DNA from: Labilithrix sp.
Lineage (GTDB): Bacteria; Myxococcota_A; Polyangia; Polyangiales; Polyangiaceae
Assembly: GCA_019637175.1 (NCBI GenBank)
Contig: JAHBWD010000030.1
Span: forward strand, 35,195-99,194
Length of the DNA stretch: 64,000 nt
Direction: 5' to 3'
The stretch's first letter is position 1. Each line of letters begins with the position of its first letter. The notes beneath the pieces are model-generated. The model worked only from the letters and a program-made list of their open reading frames with translations. It was not told the DNA's origin and made no database searches. Both the position numbers and the translations under genes were made by a program. Below are positions 60,070 through 64,000 of this stretch, piece by piece.

Positions 60070-60103
60070 GGCGCGGAGTATATCGTGGTATTTTTCCTGA
60101 CGG

Positions 60104-61974
60104 ATGCGCCCCGTCGTTGTCACGTCGGACGTCACGCTCGCCTCGGCGCCCGCCGCCGTGTGGCCGCTGATCACGGACACCGACAGGATGAACCGGCTCG
60201 TGCTGGGGCATCCGGCGGTCTATCGCCCGATCGAGAAGGGAGCGAAGAGCAGCGCGCGCTTCGTCGCCGAGACGACGACCGCCGGCTTCGCGATGGCCTA
60301 CGAGGAGGCGCCGTTCGAGTGGACGGTGAACAAGTCGTTCAGCGTCTATCGCAAGATGCGGAGCGGGCCGCTGCGCGCGTACACGTTCGGCATCGCGCTC
60401 GCGCCGACGGACGACGGCGGTACGCGCGCGACCGTGAGGCTCGAGCTCGAGCCGCGCTACTGGGTGCTGCGGCCGATCGTCGTGATCCAGGCGCGGAGCG
60501 TCGTCGCGAACATGGGACGGCTCGCCGACGCGATCGACGCTCACCTTCGCGACAGCGCGCCGAGCCCGTTCCTCGAGCCGACGTCGCCGGCGAACGAAGA
60601 GCGGCTCGCGTACGCCACGCGCGAGCTCGCCAAGCGCGCGCTCGATCCGGCGGTCGTCGCCGCCGTAGTGGAGCTGATCCGCAGCGGACCGGACGCCGAT
60701 CTCGTGCGCATTCGTCCCTTCGAGCTGGCCGAGTCGCGCGGCCTCGATCCGCGCGAGACGCTGCGCGCGCTCCTGCACGCGGTGACCCTCGGCGTCGTCG
60801 AGCTCCGATGGGCGCTCATCTGTCCGAGCTGCCGCACGGCGAACGATCAAGTCACCTCGCTCGCCGACGTCGGCGACGGCGGGCACTGCCAGCTCTGCGA
60901 CATCACCTACGGCATCGAGCTCGATCGCGCGGTCGAGGCGACGTTCAAGCCGCACCCGAGCGTGCGCGAGATCACCGATCAGATGTTCTGCATCGGCGGC
61001 CCGTGGAGGACGCCGCACGTGCTCGTGCAGGCCAACCTCGACGAGGGCGCCACGCGCTCGCTCGAAGCGCCGCCGGAGGCGGGCCGCTATCGCATCTTCG
61101 GGCGCGGCGGCGCGGTCAGCTCGCTCGAGGTCGCGGTCGACGCGGCGAAAGAGGTGAGCGCGAAGCTCGCGGTCGACGCGATCTCGCCGCGCGAGCTCAC
61201 GGTCGCGCCCGGCGGCGCCGTGACGATCGTGAACGAGACGAGCGAGCCGCTCCACGTGAAGATCGAGCGCCTCGGGTACGCGAGCCTCGCGGCGACCGCG
61301 CACGCCGTGACGACGATGAGCGAGTTCCGGCGTCTCTTCTCCAAGGAGCTGCTCAAGCCGAGCACGCCGCTCAAGGTCGCGAGCTGCGCGATCCTCTTCA
61401 GCGATCTCACCGGCTCGACCGCGCTCTACACCAAGGCGGGCGACGCCGCGGCGTTCCGCCTGGTCGACGATCACTTCGACGTGCTCCGCAAGGCGATCGA
61501 GGCGCGGGCGGGACCGTCGTCAAGACGATGGGCGACGCCGTGATGGCGGCGTTCCTCGAGCCACGCGTCTGCGTGCGCGCGGCCGTCGCCTGTCTTCGCG
61601 AGTTCGAGACGTTCCGCAAGACACACCGCAACGGCGCCGACACCGGGCTCAAGCTCGGGCTCTACGCGGGGCCGTGCTACGTCGTCACGGCGAACGAGAC
61701 GATCGACTACTTCGGCCAGACGGTGAACTGCGCCTCGCGCGTCCAGCACCTGGCCGACAGCGGAGAGATCGTCCTCGAGGAAGACGTGTTCGCGGATCTG
61801 CCCGAGTCCGACAAGCGCATGCTCGCCGTCGTCGAGCGGATCGAGACGACGGTGAAGGGCGTCGCGCAGCCGCTGCGCCTCGTGAAGACGCGCCTGACGG
61901 AGGCGGCCTCGTCGACGGTGAGATCGAAAAATCCCAGTGACGGCGAAACGAAGGCCGCTTCGATCGAGCGCTGA
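60104..61974 (+). pseudogene. Class III adenylate/guanylate cyclase with DUF5939-like region, broken by frameshift
   Basis: Encodes an SRPBCC/DUF5939-like N-terminal half (about residues 1-290) with a Cys cluster (CPSCRTAND, CQLCDITYG), a linker with Gly/Ala-rich strands and a class III cyclase catalytic domain. The first frame ends at 61543 after VDDHFDVLRKAIEAR. The cyclase domain continues one frame back as GGTVVKTMGDAVMAAF up to the stop at 61974. Inserting one G near 61501-61510 joins them into a 623-residue protein with metal Asp in FSDLTGS and GDAVMAAF and TVNCASR. So either a one-base deletion or a sequencing error; no slippery heptamer was seen. ATG 60104. Confidence 0.85.
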
Positions 61975-62133
61975 TCGCGACGGTGATCTGGGTCGTCGGC
62001 GGCGCATGATCGAGCGCCGAGCGATCCGCGCGCAGGTTTCGCGGCGACGCGCGCTCGCGGCGCGCGTCCGTGAAAACTAGGTTGGCTGGCAGGCTACAAG
62101 GTGCGGGCATGTGGGCTGCAGGTCGGCGGCGCC

Positions 62134-62727
62134 ATGAACCGAGCGCCTGTGCTGATCGGGTTCCTCGCGCTGCTCGCGGCTTGCACCGCGGCCACCGACG
62201 ACGACGAAGACGTCGCCGACGACGATGACGACGGCGTCGAGCAGTCGGCGGACGCCGTCTCGGTCGCCGGTCGATGGAGGATCCCTCCGGACGTCAAGGC
62301 CGCGGGCGCGACCGCGCGCTTCGCCTACGACGACGCTCCCGCGTGGAGCCGGAGCCGTTGCGCCGGCGGCCTCAAGCCCGGCGCCCAGCGACTCCGCACG
62401 AACCTGAACGGCCGCTTCGATCCGCAGATCTCGCGGATCGAGGGCTACGCCTGCCGGCAGAACACCGCGAACCGCTCGCGGATGAGCGTGCACGGCACTG
62501 GGCGCGCGGTCGACATCTTCATCCCGAAAGCCGGTCGCGCGGCGGACAACACCAAGGGTGACGCCGTCGCGAACTACCTCGTGTCGAACGCGAGGCAGCT
62601 CGGCATCCAGATGGTCATCTGGGACCGCACGCGCTGGCAGGTGGGCCGCGGCGAAGCCGCGTACACCGGCCCGCACGCCCACGACGATCACATCCACGCC
62701 GAGCTGACCGACGAAGCGGCGCGCTGA
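62134..62727 (+). CDS. D,D-peptidase-like (M15-fold) lipoprotein
   Basis: 197-residue lipoprotein: signal peptide with lipobox LLAAC, an Asp/Glu-rich spacer, then a domain with SVHGTGRAVDIFIP and HDDHIHAEL, the His-Asp ... His zinc ligands of the Hedgehog/D,D-peptidase (VanY/M15) fold. Cys in RCAGGL and YACRQN may form a disulfide. Role: peptidoglycan trimming or a related cleavage in the periplasm. ATG 62134 is followed by the signal peptide. Confidence 0.8.
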   Translation: MNRAPVLIGFLALLAACTAATDDDEDVADDDDDGVEQSADAVSVAGRWRIPPDVKAAGATARFAYDDAPAWSRSRCAGGLKPGAQRLRTNLNGRFDPQISRIEGYACRQNTANRSRMSVHGTGRAVDIFIPKAGRAADNTKGDAVANYLVSNARQLGIQMVIWDRTRWQVGRGEAAYTGPHAHDDHIHAELTDEAAR

Positions 62728-62737
62728 TCCGGCTCGC

Positions 62738-63772
62738 TCAGAGGCCGTCGATGATCTTCGTGAAGAGGCCCGCGATCTCCTTGTGGCCCTTGGGGTTCGG
62801 ATGCGTGCATGTTGCATCGAACCAGAGCTCGGCGCCCGGACCGCGATAGCACTGGAGCGTCGCGTCGCCTCGCTTGTAGCCGTGGCCGCAGAAGTGCTCG
62901 AGGAGGAAGATCATGTCGGTCTTCGTCTGCGTCGCGATCTCCATGAAGCGCTCCTGGAAATGGACGACGGCGGGCGCGCCTTCGGGCCAGGTACCGCTGA
63001 GGCCGGAGAGCGCGGCGGCGGGACAGCTCAGGAGATCGCCCGAGGTGTCCGTGTACTCGTAGACGTTGGCGAAGACGACGTAGACGCCCTTGGGGAAGCG
63101 CGCAGGCTCCTTCAGCCAATCGATCGCGGCGCGCAGGCGATCGGCCGCGATGTCGGCCTCGGCGGTGGCTTGCGCGGTGGAGAGCTTGCTCTTCGCCCAC
63201 GCGGCGATGTCGTTGCCGCCCATCGTCATCACGACGAGCGTCTTCTTGGCGTCGCCGCCCGAAGGGAAGCAGCTCGCGATCTGGTTCTTGCCTTCGAGAT
63301 AGTCGTCGGTGCGCGCGCCCCAGGCGGAGCAGTCGGCGATCTCGACCCCGGCGCCGAAGCGCTTGCGCACCTCGCCGCCGACGCGCGAGCGATAGAAGTC
63401 GTTCGGCAGCGTGGGCGGCGTGCCCGTCGTGACCGAGTCGCCGAGGAACACGAGCTTCTCGACGCCGCTGATCTTCTGGTGCTGCGTGCCCGCGCAGCTC
63501 TTCGCGATCGTCGGCTTGAACTTGTCGTAGTCCGGCCCCGGGATCGTGCCGGTCAGCGTCTTGAAGCAGGTCGCTGCGGTGAGCGCCGGCTCGGGCGTGG
63601 GGCCAGGAGTCTCCGTCGTCGGCGCGGGCGTGGGGCTCGGCGCCGGCGCGACCTCCGGAGGCGACGTCGCCCCCGGGGGCGCGTCACCGTGCGGGGCCTC
63701 GTCGGGCGTCGCGGCGCCTCCGCAAGCGATGAACGAGATCGTCAAGGCGGCGAGCGCAGGGGCGAGTCGCAT
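62738..63772 (-). CDS. SGNH/GDSL hydrolase lipoprotein
   Basis: 344-residue esterase-type hydrolase: signal peptide with lipobox FIAC and a long Pro/Ala/Thr-rich spacer (about 20-70). Block I LVFLGDSVTTGT carries the Ser nucleophile, block III TMGGNDIAAW the Asn, and block V ATCTHPNPKGH the Asp and His. All SGNH blocks are visible. Function: ester hydrolysis of lipid or polysaccharide at the cell surface; substrate not predictable. ATG 63772. It converges with the D,D-peptidase-like gene. Confidence 0.92.
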   Translation of the reverse strand: MRLAPALAALTISFIACGGAATPDEAPHGDAPPGATSPPEVAPAPSPTPAPTTETPGPTPEPALTAATCFKTLTGTIPGPDYDKFKPTIAKSCAGTQHQKISGVEKLVFLGDSVTTGTPPTLPNDFYRSRVGGEVRKRFGAGVEIADCSAWGARTDDYLEGKNQIASCFPSGGDAKKTLVVMTMGGNDIAAWAKSKLSTAQATAEADIAADRLRAAIDWLKEPARFPKGVYVVFANVYEYTDTSGDLLSCPAAALSGLSGTWPEGAPAVVHFQERFMEIATQTKTDMIFLLEHFCGHGYKRGDATLQCYRGPGAELWFDATCTHPNPKGHKEIAGLFTKIIDGL

Positions 63773-64000
63773 GGCAGCAGGTGCTCCTCGAGACGCGCAA
63801 CGGGGCGTGCGCAGAGGGGAGTAGGCCTCTGAAACGCGTTTGTTTCAATGTGGGTGAGGGGGGATGACCGCGGTGGGACGCGAAGGAGACCCGGCGAGCG
63901 CGTGAGGGGGAGCGAGCGCGTGAGCGAGCGCGTGAGGGGGAGCGGGGGCGTGAGCGGGAGCGGGAGGGGGAGCGGGAGGCTCTCGAAGAGGGCTCGCTCG
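63773..64000. repeat. G-rich short tandem repeat region at window end
   Basis: No gene seen. From about 63895 to 63985 the sequence is built from near-copies of a 6-base core (GAGCGC, GAGGGG, GGGAGC) in units like GAGCGCGTGAGGGGGAGC repeated with variations. The G-rich strand could form G-quadruplex-like structure. Before it lies about 120 bases without recognised features, which should hold the promoter of the SGNH gene. Confidence 0.6.

Noticed and set aside
61495..61515. Programmed -1 frameshift in the cyclase
   Set aside because: No slippery heptamer (XXXYYYZ) and no downstream pseudoknot seen; a one-base indel is the simpler explanation.

Overview
The window is high-GC, densely coded DNA from a myxobacterium, most likely of the Polyangia/Polyangiales (Labilithrix/Sorangium type). 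This is an inference from gene content: a lytic polysaccharide monooxygenase-like protein with a Gly/Ser linker and a MYXO-CTERM-like tail, an MglA-type small GTPase, a Pkn-type Ser/Thr kinase with an extracytoplasmic domain, a DUF5939-type cyclase, several REC/PAS/histidine kinases and more than a dozen small lipoproteins. I see no tRNA, rRNA, CRISPR array, insertion sequence or prophage; it reads as ordinary chromosome with mixed housekeeping and accessory genes.

Layout. 1-10.2 kb: a truncated trypsin-like protease, a membrane pyrophosphatase, small lipoproteins, the LPMO-like protein, an EEP-family phosphoesterase, a BamA-like barrel and a glycine-rich DUF2341 lipoprotein. 10.2-18.2 kb: Lon and a TetR-family regulator that share a near-identical operator-like site, then a leftward operon of a LEA14-like lipoprotein, a methylmalonyl-CoA-mutase large subunit and a class III aminotransferase homologue that lacks the Schiff-base lysine; a PRPP-synthetase homologue is divergent. 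18.2-27.3 kb: a two-gene nucleotidyltransferase/small-partner pair, a kelch-type lipoprotein, glycogen phosphorylase, a USP-CBS pair, an MshEN/GAF protein and a FtsB-like protein. 27.4-37 kb: gatB and a hybrid sensor kinase; a homoserine-kinase-like gene in a four-gene overlapping operon with envelope proteins; an M48 peptidase with a dynamin-like GTPase behind a perfect palindrome. 37-45.1 kb: Bcp and a membrane protein; an overlapping MglA-like/PocR-kinase/ThiL operon; Uma2 and lipoproteins. 45.1-57.4 kb: OmpA-like lipoprotein with a strong terminator; a six-gene leftward operon (two lipoproteins, fmt, lhr, nei, and a membrane protein with an HExxH motif); serC; a HAD phosphatase lipoprotein. 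57.4-64 kb: a Ser/Thr kinase joined to an AsmA-like periplasmic region, divergent from a class III cyclase broken by a one-base frameshift; a D,D-peptidase-like lipoprotein; an SGNH hydrolase; and a G-rich short tandem repeat.

The most promising leads are the lhr-nei-HExxH operon, the paired TetR/lon operators, the lysine-less aminotransferase, the M48-dynamin operon with its palindrome, the nucleotidyltransferase pair and the kinase/cyclase locus. Start codons were often moved inward from the longest frame, using signal peptides, lipoboxes and stop/start overlaps.
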